Below are positions 51,640-60,945 of a DNA stretch of 64,000 nucleotides, piece by piece. Under the pieces are notes generated by a model. It did not search any database. It was given only the letters and a program-made list of their open reading frames with translations, and was not told where the DNA came from. The stretch spans positions 620,001 to 684,000 of the forward strand of contig CBDHCD010000002.1 of assembly GCA_965260995.1 (NCBI GenBank), read 5' to 3'. This DNA is from JBBROS01 sp965260995 (GTDB lineage: Bacteria; Pseudomonadota; Alphaproteobacteria; Acetobacterales; Acetobacteraceae). The position numbers were made by a program, and so were the translations under genes. The stretch's first letter is position 1; every line of letters begins with the position of its first letter.

Positions 51640-52374
51640 TGAGGTTGCCTCCGCGGCGGACTCCGGCGCGGCCCGTGATCTCACTCAAACGGCTGCAGAG
51701 CGGCATCAGGCCAGTTCCTCCTCGCCGGCGCGCCGGGCCAGCCGTGTCGCAAGCGCGAGCACGGGCAGCCCGGAAGCCCTGCCAGCGGACACCGAGAAGC
51801 CGTTCGCGCCGGAGGACAAGGCCGGGTGGGTCCGTGCCCACCTGGCGGAGAAGCCGGGCATCGCCGGGCGCGGGCTGCTGGCCAAGCTAGGCGGGCGCGA
51901 CGCGTCGGCCCGCTACAACGAGGCGTGGCGCCTGCTCGGCCAAGAGGGCCTGAGCTTCAAAACCGTACGGCTCGCCCCGTCCGCGAGCGTGAGTTGACTG
52001 TGTTGGTCTGCACCACCTGTCCGGCCTCAAGGACGAACCCTGGCCAGGATGGGTATTCGCGCGTCTACGGAACTGTTCCTAGTCAAAATGTCCACCAGGG
52101 TCGCGCCGGGCGGTCATGCCGTGCTCCGGCTGGATCCAGGCTGGTTGACGCATCTCCGAGTGGCTGGCGGTGCCCCGAACATCACCATCATGGCCCGGCC
52201 AGCGACCTGCCCGGCGTTGAACTCCAGGAGAGCGTTCGACAGTTCACGCGCGGCCACTGGATCTCGGGCCGGGTGCTTGCCAGCTACGACGACATCGTCG
52301 ACCACTGCGCCGATGCCTGGAGCAAGCTCGTCGCACAGGCCTGGACAATCATCACGCCCGGACTGCAAAACTGA
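51640..52374 (+). pseudogene. IS630-family transposase remnant (second type)
   Basis: Scattered IS630 segments in different frames: a helix-turn-helix part at about 51810-51990 (AHLAEKPGIAGRGLLAKLGG, EAWRLLGQEGLSFKTVRL) and the C-terminal part at about 52085-52374 (MSTRVAPGGHAVLRLD, then ESVRQFTRGHWISGRVLASY and DDIVDHCADAWSKLVAQAWT). The central DDE region is deleted and several stops intervene. The C-terminal pattern identifies a different IS630 subgroup from the copy at 16838-17801. Confidence 0.6.
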
Positions 52375-52452
52375 GCACGCCAGTTCTGATCAGGAAGATT
52401 TGGCGTTACACCGGAACAGAGGCGAACTGGACGCGCTTGGCGCGGGCACCGC

Positions 52453-52639
52453 TGGCGAGCAGCTCGTCCACCATGCGTAAGCTGAGCGGAAAACGGAAGT
52501 AGAGCCAAACGGCGTGGCTGATGATCTCAGCCGGGAACCGGTAGCCGGCATAGCTCGGGCAGGCAGGCGTGGTCATCCCGCCCGCCTACCTGGCTCAGCC
52601 GCGTCTCGCAAGCCGTTCGGCCGCCAAGTTGACGGTGCC
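52453..52639 (-). mobile_element. IS6-family 5'-end remnant (left border of the secretion module)
   Basis: On the minus strand the terminus GGCACCGTCAACTTGG starts at 52639 and is followed by a leader and the first ~40 codons of an IS6-type transposase from ATG 52574 (MTTPACPSYAGYRFPAEIIS, FRFPLSLRMVDELL), nearly identical to the copy at 63771. After ELLA the sequence diverges, so the rest of the element is lost. Nothing is recognised at 52375-52452. Confidence 0.75.
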
Positions 52640-52678
52640 GTCCGACGCTAGTCGTGCTGAGGCGGCCATCGCAGCGTG

Positions 52679-54403
52679 CTACAATTCCGCCCGGATGCTC
52701 CGAACCACGTCTTCCAGTGTGGTGACGCCGCTCAGCGCTGCGTCCAACCCCGCGTCGAATAGCGGGACCATGCCGGCCTGCACAGCAGCACGCTCGACAT
52801 CAACGTGATCGGCGCGTGCGAAGATCAGGCGCTCAATCGCGGCGTTCGGCGCCAGGAACTCGGCGATGGCGAGGCGGCCGCGGTAGCCGGTATTGCGGCA
52901 ATGCGAGCAACCGGCCGGATGCCACAGCGTGATAGGGCGGCCCGTGGTACGGCGGTCCAAGCCAAAACGTTCGACTAGCGCTTCCGGCGCGTCGGCCTCA
53001 CGCTTGCAATGCGTGCAAAGCCGCCGAACCAGCCGCTGCGCCAGCACGCCGCGCAACACGGCGGTGAGCAGATAGTCCTCCAGCCCCATGTCGCGCAGCC
53101 GGGTAATGGTCCCCGCCGCCGAGTTGGTGTGGACGGTGGAGAGCACGAGATGGCCGGTCAGTGCCGCCTGCACCGCGATCTGCGCCGTGTCCTGGTCACG
53201 AATCTCGCCCACCATGATGACGTCGGGGTTATGGCGCAGGTTGGAGCGCAGCAGACTGGCGAAGGTAAGGTCGATCTGCGGCTTGACCTGGCTCTGCACG
53301 ATGCCGTCGAGCTGATACTCGATCGGGTCCTCAATGGTGACGACCTTGCGTTCGACAGAGTTGAGCTGGAGCAAGCCGGTGTAGAGGGTGGTAGTCTTGC
53401 CACTGCCGGTCGGGCCGCTGACGAGCACGATGCCGTTGGGCAGTTCAAGCGCCGCGGTGAAACGAGCGACGACGGCGGGCGACAGGCCGAGCGCCTCCCA
53501 ATCGAAGGCGACGGCGCTGCGGTCGAGCACGCGCAGCACGACGGTTTCACCGTGCAAGCTGGGGATGGTGGCGACGCGAAAGTCGATTTCCTGGCCGCGG
53601 ACGGCCATTTGAATGCGGCCGTCCTGAGGCATGTGGCGCTGAGCGATGTCGAGTCGGGCCATGATCTTGATCCGTGAGACGATGGCGGCGGAGAGGCGGG
53701 CGGGCGGCGACTCCGCTTCCTGCAAAGTGCCGTCGTTGCGATAGCGGATGCGAAGGCGGTCCTCGAACGGCTCGATGTGGATGTCGGAGGCGCGGGTTTC
53801 GACAGCGCGGGCGATGACCTGGTTCACCAGGCGGATCACGGGCGCCTCGCTGGCGAGATCGCGCAGCCGCTCGGCATCGGCTTCGAGTGGCTCGCCAGCG
53901 TCGTCGGCTTGGGTGGCCTCGGAGTCGGGACCGTCTGGATAAAGGCGGCCGAAGGCGGCTTCCAACTCGAGCGGGACGGCGACTTCGATGCGGACGGGGC
54001 AGCCGGTGGCGGCGGCGATGGCGCCCGGGGTGAAACGATCGAGCGGGTCGGCAAGGGCGACGCGCAGGGTGCCGGCCTCGAGACCGAGCGGAAGGGCACG
54101 GGCGTGGCGAAGAAAGCGAGGCGCCAGGCGGTTGGGCAGCACCGCGGCTGGAGGGTAGGCGGCGGGCGCGACGAGCGGGATTTGCAGCAAGGCGGAGAAC
54201 GCGGTCGCCAAGTCGCGCTCGGTGACGAGGCCGAGTTGGCTGAGCACGGCGTCCACCCGTTGGCTGGTTTCCGTGGCGACCCGGCGCGCCCGCTCTATGG
54301 CGCGCGGCTCGCAACGGCCTTGCTCAGCAAGAAGGCGTAGGAGCGCTTCGGCATCGTCACCCGGCGGGGCAGCGCTCTCGACGGATCGGGTAGCCGGCGG
54401 CAT
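52679..54403 (-). CDS. gspE: Type II secretion / type IV pilus-type assembly ATPase GspE
   Basis: 574 residues, apparently complete. N-terminal T2SSE domain, then ASDIHIEPFEDRLRIRYRND, Walker A VLVSGPTGSGKTTTLYTGL, Asp box KVVTIEDPIEYQLDG, Walker B and neighbouring LRHNPDVIMVGEIRDQDTAQ, His box TGHLVLSTVHTNSAAGTI, and a zinc-binding Cys pair set (CTHC and CSHC). It is a cytoplasmic ATPase that drives pseudopilus assembly. The other core genes (gspC, D, F, G, L, M) are not in the window. Its 3' end lies 39 bases from an IS6 end; divergently transcribed from the next gene. Confidence 0.93.
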   Translation of the reverse strand: MPPATRSVESAAPPGDDAEALLRLLAEQGRCEPRAIERARRVATETSQRVDAVLSQLGLVTERDLATAFSALLQIPLVAPAAYPPAAVLPNRLAPRFLRHARALPLGLEAGTLRVALADPLDRFTPGAIAAATGCPVRIEVAVPLELEAAFGRLYPDGPDSEATQADDAGEPLEADAERLRDLASEAPVIRLVNQVIARAVETRASDIHIEPFEDRLRIRYRNDGTLQEAESPPARLSAAIVSRIKIMARLDIAQRHMPQDGRIQMAVRGQEIDFRVATIPSLHGETVVLRVLDRSAVAFDWEALGLSPAVVARFTAALELPNGIVLVSGPTGSGKTTTLYTGLLQLNSVERKVVTIEDPIEYQLDGIVQSQVKPQIDLTFASLLRSNLRHNPDVIMVGEIRDQDTAQIAVQAALTGHLVLSTVHTNSAAGTITRLRDMGLEDYLLTAVLRGVLAQRLVRRLCTHCKREADAPEALVERFGLDRRTTGRPITLWHPAGCSHCRNTGYRGRLAIAEFLAPNAAIERLIFARADHVDVERAAVQAGMVPLFDAGLDAALSGVTTLEDVVRSIRAEL

Positions 54404-54531
54404 CTTTAAGTCCTATTCGAGGCAAGTGTGCAGATAATCAGAGCGAGCATTAGGGACAAGGCGCGTGGTTGTCGCCGCCGCGGCCAATGCCATACACCTG
54501 CTCACTGACGGCGTAAGGGAGGCGAGGCGGA

Positions 54532-54861
54532 GTGGCTTGGACGGTACGGTATGTGGCAGTTTTGATCTTGGTTGGCGCAATCGTGGGATGCGAACCGACA
54601 ACGCTGCTCTGTCAGCGACCGGAGGTGCTGCACGAGGTCGAGCAGATCATGCGGGCGCGCAACATCTACCAGGATGTCGACGAGACGACGGTGACAGAGG
54701 CACCGACCATGCGGGCCGACGCAGTGGTCTGCCACGCGGCCGTGACGAGCATCGGCTACGTTCCCGCCAAAACAGGGTGGCACCCTCGGCCTGTCCGCAC
54801 CGTGCGGCGTTACGACGTGCAAGTCACCAGTCCTTTCTTCTTCGTGCAGGTCCCGCCCTGA
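54532..54861 (+). CDS. Hypothetical lipoprotein
   Basis: 109 residues, GTG start with GGGAGG upstream. A lipoprotein-type signal peptide with lipobox VGAIVGC near residue 20. The mature part is short, with no recognised domain, ending VTSPFFFVQVPP. It is divergent from gspE, 128 bases away, so it could be an outer-membrane accessory of the secretion module; this is inference from position only. Confidence 0.65.
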   Translation: MAWTVRYVAVLILVGAIVGCEPTTLLCQRPEVLHEVEQIMRARNIYQDVDETTVTEAPTMRADAVVCHAAVTSIGYVPAKTGWHPRPVRTVRRYDVQVTSPFFFVQVPP

Positions 54862-54869
54862 GCCCGTAT

Positions 54870-55883
54870 GTGCCTTGGGCCGGGCGCTACGACGAGCGGG
54901 CGACAGAAGGGGACATCCTGGCTTGCTTCCGGCTGATTCTCGGGCGCAATCCCAACCCAGAGGAATGGCCCGGCCATTCCGCGCGTGCGGGCGAGCCGTT
55001 GCCCGGCGTCGTCGCGAGCTACGTCAACAGCCTCGAATTCGCACGGCGGCGGCTACAGAACCCGGCGGCGGGCAGCGCGCCCGAGGTGGCAGAGCTGGAA
55101 GGACTCCGCATCCTGGCCAGCGCTGATGACCTCGCCGTGGGCAAGGCCTTGCTGTCCGGACGCTACGAACCCGAGGTGGTGGCCGTGTTCCGGGACTTGC
55201 TGCGGCCGGGCATGGGGGTGATCGATATTGGGGCCAACGTCGGCTTCTTTTCCATGCTGGCGGCGACGCTGGTGGGGCCGCAGGGGTGGGTGCTGGCTGT
55301 GGAGGCGAATCCGCGCAATGCCCGGATGGCGGAGGCGAGCCGGCGGCTGAACGGGTTCGGGCAGGTGACGGTGTTGCAAGTGGCGGCCGGGCGGGAAGCT
55401 GGGCTGCTGGCGATCAATACGTCGTTCTCGAACGGAACCACGTCGGCGGTCGAGGACGGGGCGGTGCTGGAATCGGAGACGGTCGGTTGCGTGGCGATCG
55501 ACCAGGTGGTGGGCCGCGGGCGCCGGGTCGGGCTGGTGAAGCTGGACGTGGAGGGTGCGGAGTACAACGCATTGCTGGGCTGCCGGGCGATGCTGCAGCG
55601 GGACCGGCCCGTGCTGGTATTCGAGTTCGGGCCGGGGCAGTTGCCGGGCATTTCAGGGGTGACCGGCGAGACGCTGCTGCAGTGGGTGATCGGGCAAGGA
55701 TACCGGCTGGAGGTGGTGGAACTCGACGGGCTGCCGACTCCGGTCGGGCGGGATTGGGCTGCCGTGATGCGAGCGTATGAGGCACGCGGGCGGGACCATA
55801 TCGATGTGGTCGCCCGTCCGATACAAGGGTGGCGCTGGCGGCTGACGATGAGAGCCAGACGGACGCACGCGCCTACGATTTGA
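54870..55883 (+). CDS. FkbM-family methyltransferase with N-terminal DUF4214-like segment
   Basis: About 337 residues from GTG 54870; the frame is open upstream and the start is uncertain. N-terminal helices (GDILACFRLILGRNPNPEEW, VVASYVNSLEFARRRLQ) resemble DUF4214-type repeats seen in glycan-related proteins. The SAM fold follows: MGVIDIGANVGFFSMLAATL, WVLAVEANPRNARMAEASRR and VGLVKLDVEGAEYNALLGCR. FkbM enzymes O-methylate sugars or polyketides; a surface-glycan role would fit. Follows the lipoprotein gene by 8 bases. Confidence 0.82.
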   Translation: MPWAGRYDERATEGDILACFRLILGRNPNPEEWPGHSARAGEPLPGVVASYVNSLEFARRRLQNPAAGSAPEVAELEGLRILASADDLAVGKALLSGRYEPEVVAVFRDLLRPGMGVIDIGANVGFFSMLAATLVGPQGWVLAVEANPRNARMAEASRRLNGFGQVTVLQVAAGREAGLLAINTSFSNGTTSAVEDGAVLESETVGCVAIDQVVGRGRRVGLVKLDVEGAEYNALLGCRAMLQRDRPVLVFEFGPGQLPGISGVTGETLLQWVIGQGYRLEVVELDGLPTPVGRDWAAVMRAYEARGRDHIDVVARPIQGWRWRLTMRARRTHAPTI

Positions 55884-55905
55884 GGCCGTTCGACGCGCCG
55901 CTGTT

Positions 55906-56185
55906 CCGGCCAGGCTACTCGGCTAGCCGGTGTGGATGTGGCGTCCTGATGTGGGGCGGCACAAACGGCGGCCGGCCTACAGCAACGGCCTGTGCAACCG
56001 CACGACCCACGCCGCCAGCGCCAGCGGCGGGCCGAACGGGATCATGGCGCCGCTTTTTATTGAGCAAAGCCGGGCGTCGCGCAGTGTCAGCAGCACCCCC
56101 GCCCCCGCGGCTAGTATGAGCACGCTCGATAGGCCTGCAATCCCGACCCATGCGCCGATCGCGGCAAACAGTTTCGCGTCGCCAG
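55906..56185 (-). pseudogene. Diverged second copy of the gspK/gspO 3' ends
   Basis: 55977-56185 (minus) encodes GDAKLFAAIGAWVGIAGLSS, VLILAAGAGVLLTLRDARL and MIPFGPPLALAAWVVRLHRP, matching the last third of the prepilin peptidase at 60161-60889. On the plus strand 55906-55973 corresponds to the 3' end of gspK (GYSASRCGCGVL versus GYSANRRGWRVL). So the whole convergent junction is duplicated, with visible divergence. The copy is cut off at 56186 by the ISKra4 terminus. Confidence 0.82.
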
Positions 56186-57661
56186 GGGAGTGGAGAAAAC
56201 GTGAGCTGGTCATGCTACCTCTGAAAGCGCCTGTTCGGGCGTGAGCCGATTGCCGAGCACCGCGGCGCGCACGACGGCGACGCGGTAGGCGCCGCGAGGC
56301 GACCAGCGCATCGAGCCGCGCTTGGCCATCCGCGCGTCGGCAATCTCGTCCACGCACCCCTCGGCGCGTGAGATCGAGACCGGCAGGCCCGCGCGATGGC
56401 GCGACCCGTCGTCGATCAGCGTCTTTTCGTTATTGGCGAGACAGCAGCGCTGGTCGTCGCAGCGGCTGAAGAACCGAACGACAGACGCGCGAAGCCGGTC
56501 GCCATTGAGGTAGGCGGCTTCGCTAGCGAGGTGCCGCAAGCTGAACAGCTCGCGCCACGCCTCGTCGTGACAGCCGTTCCACAGCAGGTGGCGAGCACGG
56601 CTGACCCTGTCGCTCACCTCGTTGAGACCGGCATGGTGGATCGGTTCCAGGACGTAGGCGCCTCGCACGGCCTACTCGGCACGGCGCACCCGCATGGAGA
56701 TGTACCACCAGTCCAGGATGCGAGTGAAGTTGCTGCCCGCAGTCCTTCGCACCAGTTCGGGCAGGGCCGCCTCGCCGTCGCTGATGACGGTCACCGGCAT
56801 ATCCGGCCGCCAACCCTGCGCGACCAGTGCCGCACGAAGGGGCAGCAACGGCCGTTCGGTTCCAGAGAGCGCGAGGGCAAAGCAACGGGGCGGACACCCG
56901 GCTGCCTCAACCTTGCCCACGGTGACGTCCACGTGGCAGGTCTGATACCCGAAAGCCGCACGGATATGTGCGCCGCCGACCGCAACGACGATGACGGGGT
57001 CGTTCGTGGTCTCGGCTGCTGGGGCAGGTGGCGTCTCGACTGCCCTGGACTCCTCGGCATGGGGTTCGCCTACAACCCGATGCAAGCGGTACCGAACACT
57101 GGCGTGGTTCGGCAGGGAGCACGGCAAGAGCATGCCCAGGAGACGGCCCGCCTCACGGAAGGAGTGGCGAGCGCCGAGTTCGGCCTGCAGCCGGCGCAGT
57201 TCCGGGGTGCAGCTGTCGGGCAGCAGCGCCGAAAGGGGCGAGAACGACACGTCCTTAAACGACTCCTTGTTCACGCAGGAGCAAAGCTTGGTTCGCGACG
57301 CTGCGACACGCACCGTTCCAAACAAGGTTTGCAACCCCCGGGTGCGCCGGTCCCGGATCGGCTGCACGCTCAGGCAATCGCTGCAGACCCGGGCAGCCAT
57401 GACCTTCTCGTCGATTTGGCTCTGGATGACGCGGCGTTGCAGCTCGGCTAAGGTGCTTTCCCTTCGTTAAGGGTCAGGCCGACTTCGTGTGAGGCCAAGC
57501 CGGCCGCGCGCCGCGTCAGACGTCCAATCTCGAAAGCCTGAGCGCCGCCCTACTCCGTTTTCGCCTCCAGCTTGATCGTCCCCTGCACCCGCCAAACCCC
57601 TCCGTAAGGAAGGTAGTCTGCTACGACCTCTCTCCCAAGCAGCCCAGGTTTTTCTACTCCC
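56186..57661 (-). mobile_element. ISKra4-family element with both ends
   Basis: Left end GGGAGTGGAGAAAACGTGAGC at 56186 and right end (minus strand from 57661) GGGAGTAGAAAAACCTGGGC form an imperfect inverted repeat of about 20 bases. The 1.48-kb interior holds a damaged transposase on the minus strand. No target duplication is visible; the left side abuts the gspK/gspO duplicate. Confidence 0.72.
56210..57480 (-). pseudogene. ISKra4-family transposase (in-frame stop, frameshift)
   Basis: The N-terminal motif GLTLNEGKA is separated by a frameshift (about 57440) from LAELQRRVIQSQIDEKVMAA and the zinc region VCSDCLSVQPIRDRRTRGLQ, LFGTVRVAASRTKLCSC. The core has VIVVAVGGAHIRAAFGYQTC, VISDGEAALPELVRRTAGSN and ILDWWYISMRVRRAE, then an in-frame TAG (56672-56674). 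The same frame continues as GAYVLEPIHHAGLNEVSDRV and ends with ARMAKRGSMRWSPRGAYRVA. Confidence 0.78.
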
Positions 57662-57880
57662 GCCGCGACACCCAGTCCCTACGTGATCGCACCGAGGGCT
57701 GTGCGCCGCCAGGCCGCTTGACGAACGCTTGTCGCTAGACTGACACGAAATCTTCATCCGAATGACCCATATGCGAGCTGTTCCGCCTGGCTTTTCTGGC
57801 CTTTGCTGACGCATGTTTCCTATGACCATGCCGGCACGGCACCAATGATTTGGCCGTCTGCGAACGGACGCCCTCGCTTC

Positions 57881-58153
57881 ATGGAAGGACACAGGTTGAT
57901 CCGCATCCTGCTCCTGGTCTTCGTTTTGCTGTGCTGCCCGCTGACCGCTGCCCATGCGGAAGATGACGAGGCCTGCACGATCCGGCACGCCGAGCTGACG
58001 AAACAGGCGGCAAACTTCAAAAGTGAGAACCAGATCAAGCGGCTGATCGACGCCGACCTGCGCCGGGCCATGCGGGAACAGGCGGAAGGCGATACGGACG
58101 AATGCATCGAGGCGCTCGACCACGCTGCGGCGCTGCTGGCCGGCAAATATTGA
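57881..58153 (+). CDS. Small secreted hypothetical protein
   Basis: 90 residues from ATG 57881; TTG at 57896 is a good alternative because GGAAGGA precedes it by six bases. Signal peptide (IRILLLVFVLLCCPLTAAHA), then a short acidic helical domain (IRHAELTKQAANFKSENQIK, MREQAEGDTDECIEALDHAA) with two Cys. Family not recognised. It sits between ISKra4 and the pseudopilin genes; 57662-57880 holds no gene. Confidence 0.62.
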   Translation: MEGHRLIRILLLVFVLLCCPLTAAHAEDDEACTIRHAELTKQAANFKSENQIKRLIDADLRRAMREQAEGDTDECIEALDHAAALLAGKY

Positions 58154-58280
58154 CAGGCCTGGCGATAACCGAGGATTTATGTTTCTTGTTGCAGACCTGC
58201 ATGCTCTCCAATCGCTTCGTCGCGCCGCCGAGATGAGGTGGTCCCACGGCTTGTAACCGCCCGTGATACGTCGGCCGAGG

Positions 58281-58730
58281 ATGGCCCGTTGCCCGCAGGC
58301 TGGGCCATATGCCCGCTGGGACGATGCGGGTTTCACTCTCCTGGAAGTCCTAGTGGCGCTCGCCATCACCGTCCCAGCCTTAGTCGTACTGTACCAGCAA
58401 GGCGTTGCCTCGTTGCAAGCGACCTATGCCGCCGTGTCATACCGGGAAGCGGTGTCGCGGGCGCAGTCGCGTCTGGACGGGCTAGGCGCGACGCCCCTCG
58501 CTCCGAACGAACGCGAAGGGGACGACAGCAGCGGATACCATTGGCGCACACGGGTCGCCGCCGTTGCCACGGCCAAGCCGTCGAACCCGTCGTCGCAGGA
58601 GCCCTCATCCGGGGGCGGCGTCACACTGTTTGCCGTAACGGTCGAGGTGTCCTGGCCCGGTCTGGGCGGACAACGCCGCGTAGTGCTCGATACGCGGCGG
58701 CTCGGCCCGGCGTCGGCGGCTCCGCCGTGA
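58281..58730 (+). CDS. gspI: Type II secretion minor pseudopilin GspI
   Basis: 149 residues from ATG 58281 (GTG 58263 is an alternative). Prepilin signal: a short leader ending DDAG, cleavage before FTLLEVLVALAI, with Glu at position +5 of the mature protein. The size and the order I-J-K identify GspI rather than a type IV pilin. Periplasmic pseudopilus tip component, processed by GspO. The stop overlaps the gspJ start (GTGA). Confidence 0.82.
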   Translation: MARCPQAGPYARWDDAGFTLLEVLVALAITVPALVVLYQQGVASLQATYAAVSYREAVSRAQSRLDGLGATPLAPNEREGDDSSGYHWRTRVAAVATAKPSNPSSQEPSSGGGVTLFAVTVEVSWPGLGGQRRVVLDTRRLGPASAAPP

Positions 58731-59323
58731 CACGCGGGCCTGATGGCGGCTTTACCCTGTTGGAAGTGCTCGTGGCCATGTTCGTATTGGGCCTCCTGTT
58801 CGTGCTATTGAGCCAGGGCATGCAGTTCGGGCTGCACACGGTGCAGCTCCAGGCGGCGACCCGGGACCGCGAGGGTGACATCGACGCCGTCGATCGCGTG
58901 CTGCGACGTCTGGTCGGATCGGCCGACCCCGGCCTGTATCCAGAGCCGGCAACGCTACAAGGGACGGCCACGGCCATGTCGTTCACCACCGAGCTGCCGC
59001 TCTACGGCGCCGAGCAAGTGCAGCCAGTGGATGTGGTGCTCTCCGCAGAAGGAGGGCGGTTGCTGCTCCGGTGGACGCCGCACCGCCATGTCGAAACGTT
59101 CGGCCCGCCGCTCCCGCCGCATACGAACGTTCTGCTGGGCGGCGTGGACGGTCTCGAGCTTTCCTATTGGCGGCAGGGCGGATCGGGCGGCTGGATATCG
59201 CAGTGGGAGAAAGAGGAAAAGCTGCCCGCGCTCGTCCGCATCCGCCTCCTGTTCGGTCGGCATGGCTCCCGACATTGGCCGCCGCTCATTATCGCGCCGC
59301 TGCGAGAGCCGGTGGAGGAATGA
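58727..59323 (+). CDS. gspJ: Type II secretion minor pseudopilin GspJ
   Basis: 198 residues; coupled GTG start. Prepilin signal GG|FTLLEVLVAMFVLGLL at residues 8-22. The soluble part has GLELSYWRQGGSGGWISQWE and VRIRLLFGRHGSRHWPPLII, consistent with GspJ. Tip-complex partner of GspI and GspK. Coupled to gspK by ATGA. Confidence 0.84.
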   Translation: MTRGPDGGFTLLEVLVAMFVLGLLFVLLSQGMQFGLHTVQLQAATRDREGDIDAVDRVLRRLVGSADPGLYPEPATLQGTATAMSFTTELPLYGAEQVQPVDVVLSAEGGRLLLRWTPHRHVETFGPPLPPHTNVLLGGVDGLELSYWRQGGSGGWISQWEKEEKLPALVRIRLLFGRHGSRHWPPLIIAPLREPVEE

Positions 59324-60159
59324 GCGTGGCATGCGGTGCAGCCGGCGGCGCTTCGCACGGGCTGGCGCATCAGGTGGACCGAGGCTTCGCGCTGCTGGTC
59401 GTCTTGTGGACGCTGATCCCGCTGTCGCTCCTACTTGTCGTGCTGGCCAGCTCGGCGCGTTCGGACACCCGGCTCGCGGGCAACCTGGTCGCCGCGGCGG
59501 AGCTGCAGGCGGCGGCGGACGGGGCAATCAACAGCATGGTGTTCAATCTGCTGCAGCATGGCGTGTCTCAGGCCGGCGTCGCTCGCACCGCGTTCCGTCT
59601 CGGCGGGACCGTGGTCGACGTCGAGGCCGTGAACCAGTCGGGGCTGCTCAATCCCAATCTCGCCTCCCCGGAGATGCTGGCTGCGCTCTTCTCCCGGCTC
59701 GGTGTTGGCGCTGCGGCGGGGTCGCGATTGGCCGGTGCGATCGTCGATTGGCGCAACCCCGGGCAGCGCCTTGGGCCGGGCGGCGGCAAGGCGGCGGAAT
59801 ACCGGGCCGCCGGGCTGGACTACGCTCCGGCTGGTGCGCCGTTCCAAAGCCTGGGCGAGCTGCGGGACGTACTCGGTATGACGCCGGACGCGCTCGCCGC
59901 CCTGCTGCCGCATCTCACACTGTTCTCGGACCGTGATCCGGACCCGCTGCTAGCCGACCCGATCGTCCGCGCCGCGCTTCGCGACGTGGGCCAGACCGGC
60001 AGCCTGGGGCCGTCCAGCGTCCACGTGGTGCGCATCACGGCGGTGGCCTGCCGAGCCAACGGCTCCGAAGTCGTGCGGCGCGCCGTCGTCCGCCTGGGCT
60101 ACTCGGCCAACCGGCGCGGATGGCGCGTCTTGGTATGGAGCGGGGTGAACGGTGGTTAA
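59320..60159 (+). CDS. gspK: Type II secretion minor pseudopilin GspK
   Basis: 279 residues from ATG 59320 after GGAGGA. Leader with DRG|FALLVVLWTLIPLSLLLV; in keeping with GspK, no Glu occurs at mature position 5. Then SDTRLAGNLVAAAELQAAAD, NQSGLLNPNLASPEMLAALF and SLGELRDVLGMTPDALAALL. It caps the pseudopilus tip. Convergent with gspO; the two stops are adjacent (60159/60161). Confidence 0.85.
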   Translation: MSVACGAAGGASHGLAHQVDRGFALLVVLWTLIPLSLLLVVLASSARSDTRLAGNLVAAAELQAAADGAINSMVFNLLQHGVSQAGVARTAFRLGGTVVDVEAVNQSGLLNPNLASPEMLAALFSRLGVGAAAGSRLAGAIVDWRNPGQRLGPGGGKAAEYRAAGLDYAPAGAPFQSLGELRDVLGMTPDALAALLPHLTLFSDRDPDPLLADPIVRAALRDVGQTGSLGPSSVHVVRITAVACRANGSEVVRRAVVRLGYSANRRGWRVLVWSGVNGG

Positions 60160-60160
60160 C

Positions 60161-60889
60161 CTACAGCAACGGCCCGTGCAGCCGCACGACCCAAGCCGCA
60201 AGCGCCAGCGGCGGGCCGAACGGGACCATGGCGCCGCCCGTGAGCGGGCGATGCCGGGCGTCGCACAACGCCAGCAACACCCCCGCCCCCGCGGCCAGGA
60301 TGAGCACGCTCGGCACGCCTTCGATCCCGACCCAGGCACCGATCGCGGCGAACAGCTTCGCGTCGCCGGACCCCAGCCCTTCGCACCCGCGCAGCCCGCG
60401 ATACGCCAGCGATACGCCCCGGAACAGGAAGTATGCCGCCATCGTGGCGAACGCGTGGTCGGCGACGGCGTCCGGCTCGGCCCAGAGCGTCGCTGCCAGC
60501 CCGGCCAGGATCAGCGGCAAGGTCAGCGCGTCGGGCAACCGGAGATGCTCCCAATCGATCCAGGCGAGCGTGAGCAGGGTCCAGCCGAACGCGCAGTCGG
60601 CCCAGAGCGTCTCCGCCCCGGCGAGCACGGCCCAGGCCGCCACGGCCACGGCCGCAAGCTCGATTGCAGGATGAAACCAGCCGATCGGTACGTGGCAGGC
60701 CGCGCACCGGCCGCGCAGAACGGCGAAGCTCAAGAGCGGCATCAGGGCATAGGGCGGCAGCGGCGCGCCGCACGTCTCGCACGCCGACCGCGACCATGCG
60801 ACCGGGCGGCCCCGGGGCAGGCGGCGGATCAGCACGCCGAGAAAGCTGCCGGCGAAGGGCGCGAGCAGGAGCGAGAGGAGCCAACCCAT
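60161..60889 (-). CDS. gspO: Prepilin peptidase / N-methyltransferase GspO
   Basis: 242 residues from ATG 60889. N-terminal zinc site (CETC and CAAC pairs), membrane helices, and the two catalytic Asp residues in AWIDWEHLRLPDALTLPL and GLGSGDAKLFAAIG. It cleaves and methylates the pseudopilins encoded around it. A diverged copy of its 3' third is at 55977-56185. Confidence 0.9.
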   Translation of the reverse strand: MGWLLSLLLAPFAGSFLGVLIRRLPRGRPVAWSRSACETCGAPLPPYALMPLLSFAVLRGRCAACHVPIGWFHPAIELAAVAVAAWAVLAGAETLWADCAFGWTLLTLAWIDWEHLRLPDALTLPLILAGLAATLWAEPDAVADHAFATMAAYFLFRGVSLAYRGLRGCEGLGSGDAKLFAAIGAWVGIEGVPSVLILAAGAGVLLALCDARHRPLTGGAMVPFGPPLALAAWVVRLHGPLL

Positions 60890-60945
60890 CAGAAACGCGT
60901 CTTTCTTCCAGACCGCCACGCTGTATAGAGGGTGTGGACGGACGC

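Noticed and set aside
55977..56357. A second functional prepilin peptidase
   Set aside because: Only the last third is present, both zinc Cys pairs and the first catalytic Asp are missing, and the frame runs into ISKra4.
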